From Bacillota bacterium (lineage in GTDB: Bacteria > Bacillota > Clostridia > Oscillospirales > Acutalibacteraceae), in the NCBI GenBank assembly GCA_023390175.1, contig JAEWDK010000007.1, forward strand, positions 62,001 to 126,000: a stretch of DNA of 64,000 bases, written 5' to 3'. Within the stretch, counting starts at the first letter, position 1, and each line of letters starts with the position of its first letter. A program made the position numbers and the translations under genes. Below the pieces are notes generated by a model. The model had not been told where the DNA came from. It searched no databases and saw nothing but the letters and a program-made list of their open reading frames with translations. This document shows positions 52,840-61,168 of this stretch, one piece after another.

Positions 52840-53724
52840 TCACGCCGGAATCCGTCCGTTTCTCCATGCTGAGTTACCACTCAGGTGAGCTAAAAGATGA
52901 TGGCGGCAGGTTTTGAACTCATCTCCGATTAGGCCCATGCGAAGAAGCCAGCAGCGGAATGTATACTTTTCATTGTCCGTTTCAATAGTCTTGCTGCTAG
53001 AAAATTTCTGGTTAATTGCCTGTGCCGATATCGCCAGCGAAAACTGTATGTAGGCCTTAACAACTCCGGCATGAAGTGAGCTATTGTAACATCTGAACTC
53101 AATGTTCGAATTAAGGAAGTAACTGTGCAGGTTTACGATGTGATAGCGGCTGTCATTATAGTGCGCGGTACGGCATCCGCTGCCTCTGTACCAAATATCT
53201 GCCAGCCTGTCCATCTGTTTCGCACCCTTTGCCCGATCCACCAGATCGGACTCCAGTTTTTTGCAATAACCGGAGCGTCCCGACCCAACATCCAGCGCCT
53301 TATAAATCAAGTCCTGATGCGCTCTTACGATGTTTAAAAGATTTTTTAAACTCTGAACTGTGAATGCCGCTCCAACATGCACATGAATCCCACATGAGCT
53401 ATTAACTATCGCTTTTGCGGCTCTTAACTCCCTTACGATTTCCTGAATACTGTCGATATCCTCATATCTACAGATAGGAGAAACGAACTCGCAACGACAT
53501 TCATCTCCTGCAAAACTGCCGTCCTTCCGTTCAGGAGATAGGGAACTGTCACGCATGACCGTCCACTCGCGGTCTTCCACGTCGGAAACGGTATATTTAT
53601 CATAAGAACCGCCCTGGTGCTGAGCTGTTACCCCGAAGTGCTTTGCCAGAACCGATGCAGCCTGATACCGGGAAATACCGGTAAATTCCAACTCAAGGCC
53701 GAACTGCTGCTCACGTAAGTCCAT
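52840..53724 (-). CDS. Amidoligase-family enzyme (glutamine synthetase-like fold)
   Basis: 294 residues from ATG 53724 with GGAGG upstream; the frame opens 5 codons earlier. FGLELEFTGISR near the N-terminus, DECRCEFVSPIC and CGIHVHVGA (HxH) are the metal and nucleotide-binding features of the PF12224 amidoligases. HIVNLHSYF and NIEFRCYNSSLHA follow. By family analysis these enzymes make peptide or amide bonds on unknown small molecules or proteins, often on mobile elements. With the GGCT-like gene 51 bp downstream it forms a likely two-gene unit. The substrate is unknown. Confidence 0.88.
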   Translation of the reverse strand: MDLREQQFGLELEFTGISRYQAASVLAKHFGVTAQHQGGSYDKYTVSDVEDREWTVMRDSSLSPERKDGSFAGDECRCEFVSPICRYEDIDSIQEIVRELRAAKAIVNSSCGIHVHVGAAFTVQSLKNLLNIVRAHQDLIYKALDVGSGRSGYCKKLESDLVDRAKGAKQMDRLADIWYRGSGCRTAHYNDSRYHIVNLHSYFLNSNIEFRCYNSSLHAGVVKAYIQFSLAISAQAINQKFSSSKTIETDNEKYTFRCWLLRMGLIGDEFKTCRHHLLAHLSGNSAWRNGRIPA

Positions 53725-53739
53725 ATCATTAACCTCCAC

Positions 53740-54487
53740 ACGATTTCTTATTTCTTTACTGGAGCTGTTTACGTGTTGTATGTTAACTCTGGTGTGTTTC
53801 TTTCGATAGATGAAATTTGACGTTTGTCAGAACGTCCTTCTGTTGGGTTTGCATAAATCTGGACAAAAAAGAGCCATGTGCAGGAAAGGGGATATCCCTA
53901 CTCCAACACATGGCCAAAATAGCATGCGATAATTTATGATAATGGAGGAACGTAAGATCAATACATTAATTCTTTTAGAGAATTAATGTATACAAACAAG
54001 AGCTTGCATATAGCACTTTTAATTCAAATCTGCATAAATACTAGCTTGGTTTCTGCACATAAACCAGTGCAAAAGCAGTACCGGAAACGAATAGGGGCAG
54101 GAAAAAAGGACTTTTTTGTCCAAACAGCTAAAAACATACATATTACCCGGTCAGCTATGATTTTCAACCACTATGGGACATCGTGCAACAATTACAAGCC
54201 GTTCTTATCTCCAGCCTGATTTCTCAAGGCGCGCATTTATTTCATTGTCGCACGCGCTGAGCGTAATTTTAACTGCATCACAGGCTGGAGCAAAAGATCG
54301 ACCATTAAGGAAATATTTTTTATAGATTAACGATTTCCCACGAGCGCAACCAATCAAGTTTAATGAATTTTTTTATATCGTGGGAAAATGGGAAAAGTCC
54401 AAAATGTCCCGGTATTGCTGGCTTTTTGACTTTCATCCGATGGGAAAAAGTTGGGGAATGCAAAGGGAAAACAACTTCTGATGGGAA
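53740..54487. other. Gene-free gap with dyads and TGGGAAAA repeats
   Basis: About 750 bp without a credible gene. It holds a nested dyad GCCATGTG...CACATGGC around GGGATATCCC (53873-53914), a perfect 13-bp hairpin ATACATTAATTCT/AGAATTAATGTAT (53961-53991), and repeated TGGGAAAA words at 54381, 54389 and 54441. Variants are GGGAAAA at 54464 and TGGGAAT at 54482; the reverse TTTCCCA is at 54335. Iteron-like repeats beside a DUF927-like ATPase gene could mark a replication origin; this is speculative. Confidence 0.45.
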
Positions 54488-55324
54488 TTAAAAATTAATC
54501 CAAATGTAATAAGTATGAGTGGGCCTGACTTTTTTTGAACTGCTGGATACTGTTTGAAGCCCGAGGGAAATCCTTTGCCACCCATGGAGCGTCAGTTGCC
54601 GGTATAATGGATTTCCCTCCTCTGTGTCGTATCCACACAGGATTGCCTTGAACCTTGCTTGAAGCAGAAGTGCAATGAGTTCTGCGTGATCTTCAACTCC
54701 CAGTTCATGCTTGTAAACTTTAGCGGATAAACGTGTATCGGGCAGGAACGGCGGATCAATTACAAACAGGGACTGTTCGTCCATGATATGCTCATATAAA
54801 GGCTCCCTGAAATCATGATTTGTGATCTGTACGCCTGCTAGACGAGGCGTACAGATATGAATCTTATCGATGTGCTCATAATATTGGATTATAGATGCCT
54901 GCTGTTGTGTAGGGTCTCGGTAGCTTTTATAGCTCTCCATCGTTCCAACCCGGCTTTGTGTAGCTGCAATGTAGGCAAAAGCTGCTCCCCTTACCGGATC
55001 CAAATTGGGATCTTCCCGATGATCTCTTGCATAAAGGAACAGGTCTTTCTGGTAAGGCAAGTCCTTTAGAAATTCAATCATTTGTTCGCATGCCTCGGCA
55101 TTGCCGACTACAGACATCAACCGGCATAAACCCGAATCTATTTCGTTATAGCATTTTTCCTCAAAATAAGGACTGTTTAGCAATACCCTGCATCCACCGC
55201 CGAATACCTCTTCGAAACGGGTCAATGGGAACCTCTCAGCAGCTCGATATACATGCTCCAAAATTTTTGGAGCCACACGAGATGATCCCCCGAAATAGGG
55301 GATCAAACTAATAGTCTCCGGCAT
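54488..55324 (-). CDS. DNA adenine-N6 methyltransferase (D12 class)
   Basis: 278 residues from ATG 55324, nine bases after TGGAG in the end of the previous gene. IPYFGGSSRVAPKIL is the N-terminal SAM-binding loop, FEEVFGGGCRVLL follows, and VIDPPFLPDTR is the catalytic motif, where the final residue of DPPY is Phe instead of Tyr. The size is near that of Dam-type enzymes. No restriction gene is adjacent, so it may be an orphan that marks the element's DNA or controls its replication. It is translationally linked to the DUF927-like gene upstream. Confidence 0.82.
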   Translation of the reverse strand: MPETISLIPYFGGSSRVAPKILEHVYRAAERFPLTRFEEVFGGGCRVLLNSPYFEEKCYNEIDSGLCRLMSVVGNAEACEQMIEFLKDLPYQKDLFLYARDHREDPNLDPVRGAAFAYIAATQSRVGTMESYKSYRDPTQQQASIIQYYEHIDKIHICTPRLAGVQITNHDFREPLYEHIMDEQSLFVIDPPFLPDTRLSAKVYKHELGVEDHAELIALLLQARFKAILCGYDTEEGNPLYRQLTLHGWQRISLGLQTVSSSSKKVRPTHTYYIWINF

Positions 55325-55329
55325 AATAT

Positions 55330-57138
55330 TCACTCCATTCCTGTGTTACTTTTTTTAAAGAATTCTTCCTTATCTTCGAAACGAAACGTTAAAAATGGAT
55401 GTTTACTGTAGCTGGAACTGCCCTTTAATTTAAGTGACAGTCGGTTATAGATAGATTTTTCTGTAGAAATGGTAAGGCTATCCCACTCATAAATCAACGG
55501 TATATCAGCCCCCATTAAGTTTTCAATGTCAGCTTGTGGAACTGAAAAAAGGTAATGATCATGCTTCTTCTCCAAAATGCCTTTATAGGCATCGAAGTTA
55601 AACTCCCGGCGTTTTTCAGTAAATTTTTCCGGATGGTTTCGGTATTCGTCCTTGATTCGCTCCAAGTAATAGTCAGAATCATTATGCCTTGCCGCTTTTT
55701 TCTCCGGATCTTTCAAGAATGTTTGATAGATAGAGGAAACATCGAAGTGCATCGATTCTTTCTCAAAAAGAGTGTTTAAGACATCGGCAGTAAGCAGAAC
55801 AGCCGCAATTCTCTGGTGAATACGTTCATGTATCTTTGGGGCCTGTGTCTTAGAATCTTGGCATAATTTCCTGTATTTTTTTCTGAGAGCATCGGCATCG
55901 AAATGCTCCTCAGAAAATCTCCGGCAAAATTCCGGAAACAGCAGTCCATAATACTGAGACATGAAATCTTCCACCTGACTTGCATAATCCGCAGAATAGG
56001 TAAAGCCACACTTATCCGGCAGGATCTGAAGGACGCGGGAGACCTGTCCTCTGTCTTTTTCCCCTGTCCAAGTTTCTTCAATATCTTTAACAGACGACAT
56101 TATTAGGTTAACATTTCGTGTTCCTGAACTTCGCCTGCTATGTTTGACTCTGTCCGTACCCGAACCAATTTGAAAAATGACTTTCATAATTCTCTCTTTT
56201 GTTTGCTTATAAGTCGGATTCTTAGCGGATGAGTCGTCGAAACTCAGTGGGCAAAAAGGCCGTCTGTCCAAATCTTCTTCCAGACCGACAGGGGTAGAGT
56301 CAGCATTCAGCAATAATTCTTTCGGATTTGAGAACAAAGAAAGGATAAAGTATGTAAGGGTGGTTTTTCCTGTATGGGAGCCACCTGTCAGACATAAGAC
56401 AAAGTTGGTATCAAACAACTCCAAAAAATTGCAAATAATACTTGAAAAAGCTACGCAAAGTCCCATAGAGAAAAATTTATTTTGCATGATGTCCTTGAGC
56501 TTTTGAATATAAGAAGGAAAGTCTCCTTTCTTCTTAAGGGCATCTGAGCAATGTCCAACATACTCTAGATTATAGCTTGCAGCGGTTTCAGGATTAACCA
56601 GAAATATCGTTTCCTGGTTATCTAACAGAATTTTTCCGTATTTCGTAAATCCATACAGATCAACGTGTCCGGCTTTTATTAAAGCAAGGATGTATGTTTG
56701 TAGATTGTATGAATTTTGTATTATCGATCCAATTCCCGCTAATTTGTTTCTAAGTACCTTGTAATCGCTTTGAAGATCTCTGACGTCAAGCAGTATAAAT
56801 CTACCGCTGCGAATATCAACTATTTTTACGTAGAAAAAGCTCTGATTGGAGCAATCTTGGAAACTCTGTGAATTCAGCATTTTCACAATTAAAACTTGTA
56901 TGTCATCGTTTTTCGGATCATATTTCGGCAGCGGGATAGTGTTAATCGGGGGCAGTGATGAACCCGTAAGTGCTTGTCCGTCAATACCTGAAAGCTTCAG
57001 CCTTTGTAATACTTTCTCTTGACTTTTATTGATGATCTGGGAAATATCCAGTTCGGTATTGGTGCTTCCAGCCTCATTGAGAGGACGGTTCATTTCTTCC
57101 AGTACTTCCTGATTTGTGCTTTTGTTTTCGGTTGTCAT
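55330..57138 (-). CDS. DUF927-like P-loop ATPase (putative replication helicase)
   Basis: 602 residues, with AAAGGTAGATAAATT before the ATG. The central ATPase has Walker A CLTGGSHTGKTTLTYF (about residue 265), an acidic Walker B-like CPLSFDDSS and an arginine-rich HSRRSSGTRN, in the style of DUF927 proteins, a superfamily 3-like helicase group of mobile elements. The N-terminal 200 residues have alternating strands with no known domain. These ATPases are usually next to primases or act as replication helicases of plasmids and phage satellites, which suggests that this island can replicate or excise. Confidence 0.82.
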   Translation of the reverse strand: MTTENKSTNQEVLEEMNRPLNEAGSTNTELDISQIINKSQEKVLQRLKLSGIDGQALTGSSLPPINTIPLPKYDPKNDDIQVLIVKMLNSQSFQDCSNQSFFYVKIVDIRSGRFILLDVRDLQSDYKVLRNKLAGIGSIIQNSYNLQTYILALIKAGHVDLYGFTKYGKILLDNQETIFLVNPETAASYNLEYVGHCSDALKKKGDFPSYIQKLKDIMQNKFFSMGLCVAFSSIICNFLELFDTNFVLCLTGGSHTGKTTLTYFILSLFSNPKELLLNADSTPVGLEEDLDRRPFCPLSFDDSSAKNPTYKQTKERIMKVIFQIGSGTDRVKHSRRSSGTRNVNLIMSSVKDIEETWTGEKDRGQVSRVLQILPDKCGFTYSADYASQVEDFMSQYYGLLFPEFCRRFSEEHFDADALRKKYRKLCQDSKTQAPKIHERIHQRIAAVLLTADVLNTLFEKESMHFDVSSIYQTFLKDPEKKAARHNDSDYYLERIKDEYRNHPEKFTEKRREFNFDAYKGILEKKHDHYLFSVPQADIENLMGADIPLIYEWDSLTISTEKSIYNRLSLKLKGSSSYSKHPFLTFRFEDKEEFFKKSNTGME

Positions 57139-57374
57139 AATAATTTATCTACCTTTCACTTCGTTGTTTTTTTTGACAACCATGCATGGTTTAGAAACAT
57201 TTTTTGTTTGTTCCCTGTCGACGATACTATGGTATCATATACAGAGAAAACGGATGAAGTTCACTTTTTTGATGTAAAGAAGTGTGCAACTGTTCACAGC
57301 TCGAAAATCCGCATAAAGCCTGTGTTTCTTCAAGCAATTCTTCTTTTTTGCCCTGCAGAAATGCCTATATAACG

Positions 57375-57417
57375 CAAAAAAGCGCGTACAAAAAAGAAGA
57401 ATCTCTTTTGTACGCGC
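57375..57417 (-). terminator. Terminator of the 173-residue gene
   Basis: A stem GCGCGTACAAAA / CTTTTGTACGCGC (57382-57393 with 57405-57417), followed on the minus strand by a run of six T. Confidence 0.8.
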
Positions 57418-57445
57418 CGTTATGCTATTCTGTTGTGTTGTTGAC

Positions 57446-57967
57446 TCAGGGGGTCAAGCCACTTTTTCGATACAAATCCAAAAACGTCAGTTGGTCTTGT
57501 TTAGTCAAAATGCAGCGATCAGAGTAGGGGTCAATCTCGTCCTCGTCCGTGCCGATCATGATGTCGAATTGCATTCCAAGCTCATTTAGAACTGAAATGT
57601 AAAACTTATAAAAATCTTTACCCCGTTTCCATTCATATGCAGCGGGGTCACGCTCTATGGCCTTTATTTCTTCATGCTTTTTAACTCTGCCGTCCGTCCC
57701 CATTGTATCCAGACTAAATTTTCCCAAGCCAGACAGAACGTCCTGAACACGTTTGCGGAAGCTTTTTTCAAGCGCTTCCCGGTCGGACTGGTCGTCGTGA
57801 AACTTGATCCAGAGTTCCATATTATCCGGGATGTAGTTCATGATTTCATCGGTAGTGATATCTTTGCGCTCTAAATTATCTTTCTCACAGAAAAACATAA
57901 GGATCAGAAACTGAATTTGGGTGTCGATTTTAATATCCGTATTGTGATTTTGGGGGTCGTGAATCAT
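57446..57967 (-). CDS. Unknown 173-residue island protein
   Basis: 173 residues with GAGAGGAGT upstream. It is soluble and acidic, with a helical N-terminus (IDTQIQFLILMFFCEK, DEIMNYIPDNMELW) and Lys/Arg-rich middle (SFRKRVQDVLSGL). It is followed by a terminator and is the first gene of the island's minus-strand series on the right side. No family is recognised. Position near the right end would fit a regulator of the element, but this is a guess. Confidence 0.65.
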   Translation of the reverse strand: MIHDPQNHNTDIKIDTQIQFLILMFFCEKDNLERKDITTDEIMNYIPDNMELWIKFHDDQSDREALEKSFRKRVQDVLSGLGKFSLDTMGTDGRVKKHEEIKAIERDPAAYEWKRGKDFYKFYISVLNELGMQFDIMIGTDEDEIDPYSDRCILTKQDQLTFLDLYRKSGLTP

Positions 57968-58126
57968 GGGGCAACTCCTCTCGTGATTTTTCTTTCATTA
58001 TATCACTTGTGGAGAATTTTACCACAGGTATAGACTGAAAATATCCAGATAGGTACTCTTAGCATAAAAAGCGACCCATAGAAAATCCTATTTGACGCTT
58101 ATTTCTACACAAAATGGCACGAGAAG

Positions 58127-58199
58127 TATTGCAATAAATTCACAAAATATTGCAACATTTATATAAAATATTGCAATATTTAAATACTTGTGATAATAT
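58127..58199 (+). promoter_or_regulatory. Permease promoter with three phased TATTGCAATA palindromes
   Basis: Dyads centred at 58131/58132 (TATTGCAATA), 58152/58153 (ATATTGCAACAT) and 58173/58174 (AAATATTGCAATATTT, perfect over 16 bp) are exactly 21 bp apart, two helical turns. The third contains the likely -35 TTGCAA (58171-58176), which pairs with the -10 TAATAT (58194-58199) over 17 bp. Repression by a dimer binding at three sites on one face is the simplest reading. Confidence 0.6.
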
Positions 58200-58235
58200 T
58201 ATAGTAAAATTTGAAATGCAAAGTAGGAGGTCAAT

Positions 58236-59729
58236 ATGGAAAGGGAAATTTCTTCAAAGAAAATTACTGTTACAGCATTGATAGCAATGATTTTTACAAC
58301 GGTGTTCGGATTTTCCAATATCCCAACCGGGTTTATGATGATGGGATATGCGGCAATTCCATGGTATGTAGTTGCTGGTTTATTGTTTTTTATTCCGTAC
58401 GCAATGATGGTTGCAGAATACGGAACGGCCTTTAAAGATGAAAAAGGCGGTATTTTTGTATGGATGAGTAAGTCTGTGAATATGAAATATGGGTTTATGG
58501 GAATGTTCATGTGGTATACCGCATTTATTATTTACTTCGTGAATGTAAGTACTGCGTTCTTCTTAAAAATCTCAGCTTTTCTATTTGGAGAAGATACGAC
58601 ATCTTCCTGGAGCATTTTCGGACTGGGATCAACACGGACAATAGGTATCTTCTCCTGTGTTATGATTATCATTGTTGCAATTTTCGCATCAAAGGGAATT
58701 AAAAATGTTGCCTGGATTGCAAGGATTGGCGGAACCGCTATTATTGTATTGCAGATTACATTTATTGTCGGAGCACTGCTTGTGCTGGTTACACATGGTG
58801 GACAATTTGCGCAGCCTGTCAGTCTTAAAGCTTTTACCACTTCTCCGAATCAAGGATTTACATCGGTGATTGGAATGCTCTCCTTTATAACAATGGCAAT
58901 TAGCGCATATGGTGGAATTGAGGCAACTGGCGGCCTTGTTGATAAAGCTGAATCTTCGCCCAAAATTCCCAAGGCAATTATTGGCGCGGCAATTACAATT
59001 ACAGTCAGCTATGTAATTCTGATCTTCTGTGTAGGTATATTCGTGAATTGGGGCAATACTCTGACCGCTAAAAATGTTAATTTTGCAAATGTGCAATATG
59101 TTATTATGTACAACCTTGGTTACAAAGTTGCTGAGGGCTTTGGCGCAACAGCAGCTTTCGCAGCAAATGCTGGCAATATCTTCACAAGGTTCTACGGACT
59201 TGCTAATACTCTGGCGATCCTTGGATCGATTACTGTTTTCTTTTATGGTCCGCTTACACAGTTAATCGAAGGAACACCGAAAGAAATTTGGCCGAAATGG
59301 CTGGCCAAGCGGGATGCTAAGACTGAAATCCCAAAGAACGCCATGTGGGTTCAGACTGCAATTATATGTTTCTTCCTGCTGCTTATTTCATTTGGTGGTA
59401 CGACAGTCAATGGTTTTTGGAATCTTATTCTTCTTATGACAAATGTGGCTATGACAATTCCATATATGTTTGTAGCAGGTGCCTATCCATTCTTTAAGAG
59501 AAATGATGCTATTATAAAGCCGATTAATCTGATTAAGTCAAATACAAAGGCAGTATTATTAACTGTAATTGTTGTTGCCACGATTGGATTTGCGAACATA
59601 TTTACAATCATCAGCCCTGCATTTAACGGTGATATGACTTCAACAATTCTTCAGATTGTTGGACCGGCGCTGTTTTCTCTTCTTGGTATTTTGCTTTACA
59701 GCAGATACCGTAAAAGACATGTGGCCTAA
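58236..59729 (+). CDS. APC-superfamily amino acid permease (glutamate/GABA transporter-like)
   Basis: 497 residues, with AGTAGGAGGTCAAT before the ATG. About 12 membrane helices are visible. The start SSKKITVTALIAMIFTTVFG, GYAAIPWYVVAGLLFFIPYAM, EYGTAFKDEKGGIFVWMSKS and SAYGGIEATGGLVDKAESS are typical of the YjeM-like branch of glutamate:GABA antiporters. It could carry amino acids, small peptides or decarboxylation products. It is the first gene of an operon with two dipeptidases, so its substrate is probably made or used by them. GC is low compared with the core. Confidence 0.85.
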   Translation: MEREISSKKITVTALIAMIFTTVFGFSNIPTGFMMMGYAAIPWYVVAGLLFFIPYAMMVAEYGTAFKDEKGGIFVWMSKSVNMKYGFMGMFMWYTAFIIYFVNVSTAFFLKISAFLFGEDTTSSWSIFGLGSTRTIGIFSCVMIIIVAIFASKGIKNVAWIARIGGTAIIVLQITFIVGALLVLVTHGGQFAQPVSLKAFTTSPNQGFTSVIGMLSFITMAISAYGGIEATGGLVDKAESSPKIPKAIIGAAITITVSYVILIFCVGIFVNWGNTLTAKNVNFANVQYVIMYNLGYKVAEGFGATAAFAANAGNIFTRFYGLANTLAILGSITVFFYGPLTQLIEGTPKEIWPKWLAKRDAKTEIPKNAMWVQTAIICFFLLLISFGGTTVNGFWNLILLMTNVAMTIPYMFVAGAYPFFKRNDAIIKPINLIKSNTKAVLLTVIVVATIGFANIFTIISPAFNGDMTSTILQIVGPALFSLLGILLYSRYRKRHVA

Positions 59730-59746
59730 GATTGTGAGGAAGATTT

Positions 59747-61153
59747 ATGATCCAAGAGAAAATAAAAAACTATTTTATTGAACATCGCGAGGAAATGATA
59801 CGGGATATTCAATCCTTCATCAGGGTTGAAAGTACGAAATCTGATGCACAGGAGGGGATGCCTTTCGGCGAGAAGACTGCAAAGATGCTTCAAGTTGCAG
59901 ATGAACGGATGAGCGAGCTCGGATTTAAGACTACAAACTATGAAAACTATGTACTGACCGCAAGAAATGATACGTTGCCGCTTAAGTTGGATATCCTTGC
60001 ACATCTTGATGTGGTTCCTGCGGATCCGGAGGAATGGAAGGTGACCGCCCCTTTTGAACCCATTGTAATGGATGGTGCGATTTATGGAAGAGGATCAGCT
60101 GATGACAAGGGACCCACGGTCGCCGCATTATACGCGATGAAAGCGGTGAAAGATCTGAACGTTCCATTGAAATATGGTACGAGATTAATTTTGGGCGCAG
60201 ATGAGGAAAGCGGATCAGAGGATATCAAATATTTTTACAGATATGAAAAGCCGGCATCCATGACATTTACCCCGGATGCGGATTTTCCTATCATCAACTG
60301 TGAAAAAGGTGGATACTGGAGCGCCTTCAACGGTAATTTTGGTAAAATTTCCAATGAGGTGAGCATTCTCCGCTTTTCCGGTGGGACGGTAGGAAATGCA
60401 ATTCCGGGTAATGCTGAAGCAGAAATCAGTGGGCTTGATCTATCTTTCGTAAACGGAATTTGTCGGAAAAGTCAGGATGAGACAGGTGTAACGTTCTGCG
60501 CAGAGAAGACAGATGCAGGAGTAAGAATCCGTGCGATTGGAAAAACTGCGCATGCCTCAACGCCGGAGATGGGAGACAATGCCATCACTGCGCTGTTAGA
60601 TGCGCTGCGAAAGTTAATTCCTGAATCTAACGATGGCACTGAAGCTCTCCTTTCATTGTCAGAACTGTTTCCACATGGCGTGACAGACGGAAGTGCCGCT
60701 GGCGTGGCGTTACAGGATGATAATGGGTGTGCGCTGACACTTGCGCTGACAATACTGTCATTCGATGGAACACAGATTAACGGTAGAATCGACTGCAGGA
60801 CACCGGTGTGTGCCACGGAAGAAAATACGGTTCGGGTTTTGAAGAAGTTGTTTGGCATGCGAGGAATATTACTGGAGTCGGACGAATTGTGCCCAGCGCA
60901 TTATGTTCCGGAAAATTCGGAACTGGTTCAGAAACTGTTGGAATGTTTTGAGATGTATACGGGGAATAAAGGCGTATGTTTAACGTCAGGTGGTATGACA
61001 TATGCGCATCAGATTGAAAATGCAGTTGCTTTCGGTTGTATGTTCCCAGACCGGAATAATCGTATGCATGGAGCAGATGAACATGTAGCGGTGGATGAAC
61101 TGGTCTTGAGTGCGGAGATATTTGCGCAGGCTATCGTCAAAATTTGTGGATAA
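59747..61153 (+). CDS. M20-family dipeptidase (PepV/Sapep-like), first copy
   Basis: 468 residues, with GTGAGGAAGATTT before the ATG. Metal ligands are visible: His and Asp in DILAHLDVVPAD, Asp in YGRGSADDKGPT, Glu pair in ILGADEESGSED and TPDADFPIIN, with a late MHGADEH. The lid domain lies between. PepV-type enzymes remove the N-terminal residue from dipeptides, including some beta-linked ones such as carnosine. The gene is 17 bp after the permease and directly abuts the next dipeptidase gene. Confidence 0.9.
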   Translation: MIQEKIKNYFIEHREEMIRDIQSFIRVESTKSDAQEGMPFGEKTAKMLQVADERMSELGFKTTNYENYVLTARNDTLPLKLDILAHLDVVPADPEEWKVTAPFEPIVMDGAIYGRGSADDKGPTVAALYAMKAVKDLNVPLKYGTRLILGADEESGSEDIKYFYRYEKPASMTFTPDADFPIINCEKGGYWSAFNGNFGKISNEVSILRFSGGTVGNAIPGNAEAEISGLDLSFVNGICRKSQDETGVTFCAEKTDAGVRIRAIGKTAHASTPEMGDNAITALLDALRKLIPESNDGTEALLSLSELFPHGVTDGSAAGVALQDDNGCALTLALTILSFDGTQINGRIDCRTPVCATEENTVRVLKKLFGMRGILLESDELCPAHYVPENSELVQKLLECFEMYTGNKGVCLTSGGMTYAHQIENAVAFGCMFPDRNNRMHGADEHVAVDELVLSAEIFAQAIVKICG

Positions 61154-61168
61154 ATGGAGAACAATGTT

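Larger units (their letters stand above)
39600..57970. mobile_element. Accessory island next to tRNA-Tyr (integrative element, boundaries unproven)
   Basis: The region begins right after the tRNA terminator. It carries a tyrosine integrase and a serine resolvase, has nearly all genes on the minus strand and a lower GC content than the preceding core, and holds orphan methyltransferase, DUF927-like ATPase, amidoligase and HNH-like genes. No relaxase, coupling protein, type IV secretion or phage structural genes are visible. I did not find a second copy of a tRNA 3' end, so the true attachment sites and the right edge are unknown; the right edge is set at the start of the permease operon by content only. 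Confidence 0.65.

Noticed and set aside
53986..54219. 77-residue plus-strand frame in the gap before the methyltransferase
   Set aside because: No ribosome site, low-complexity composition and overlap with dyad sequences.
39600..58240. Duplicate tRNA 3' end marking attR of the island
   Set aside because: I looked by eye for copies of the tRNA-Tyr, tRNA-Thr and tRNA-Pro 3' ends near the right edge and found none; an alignment search would be needed to be sure.
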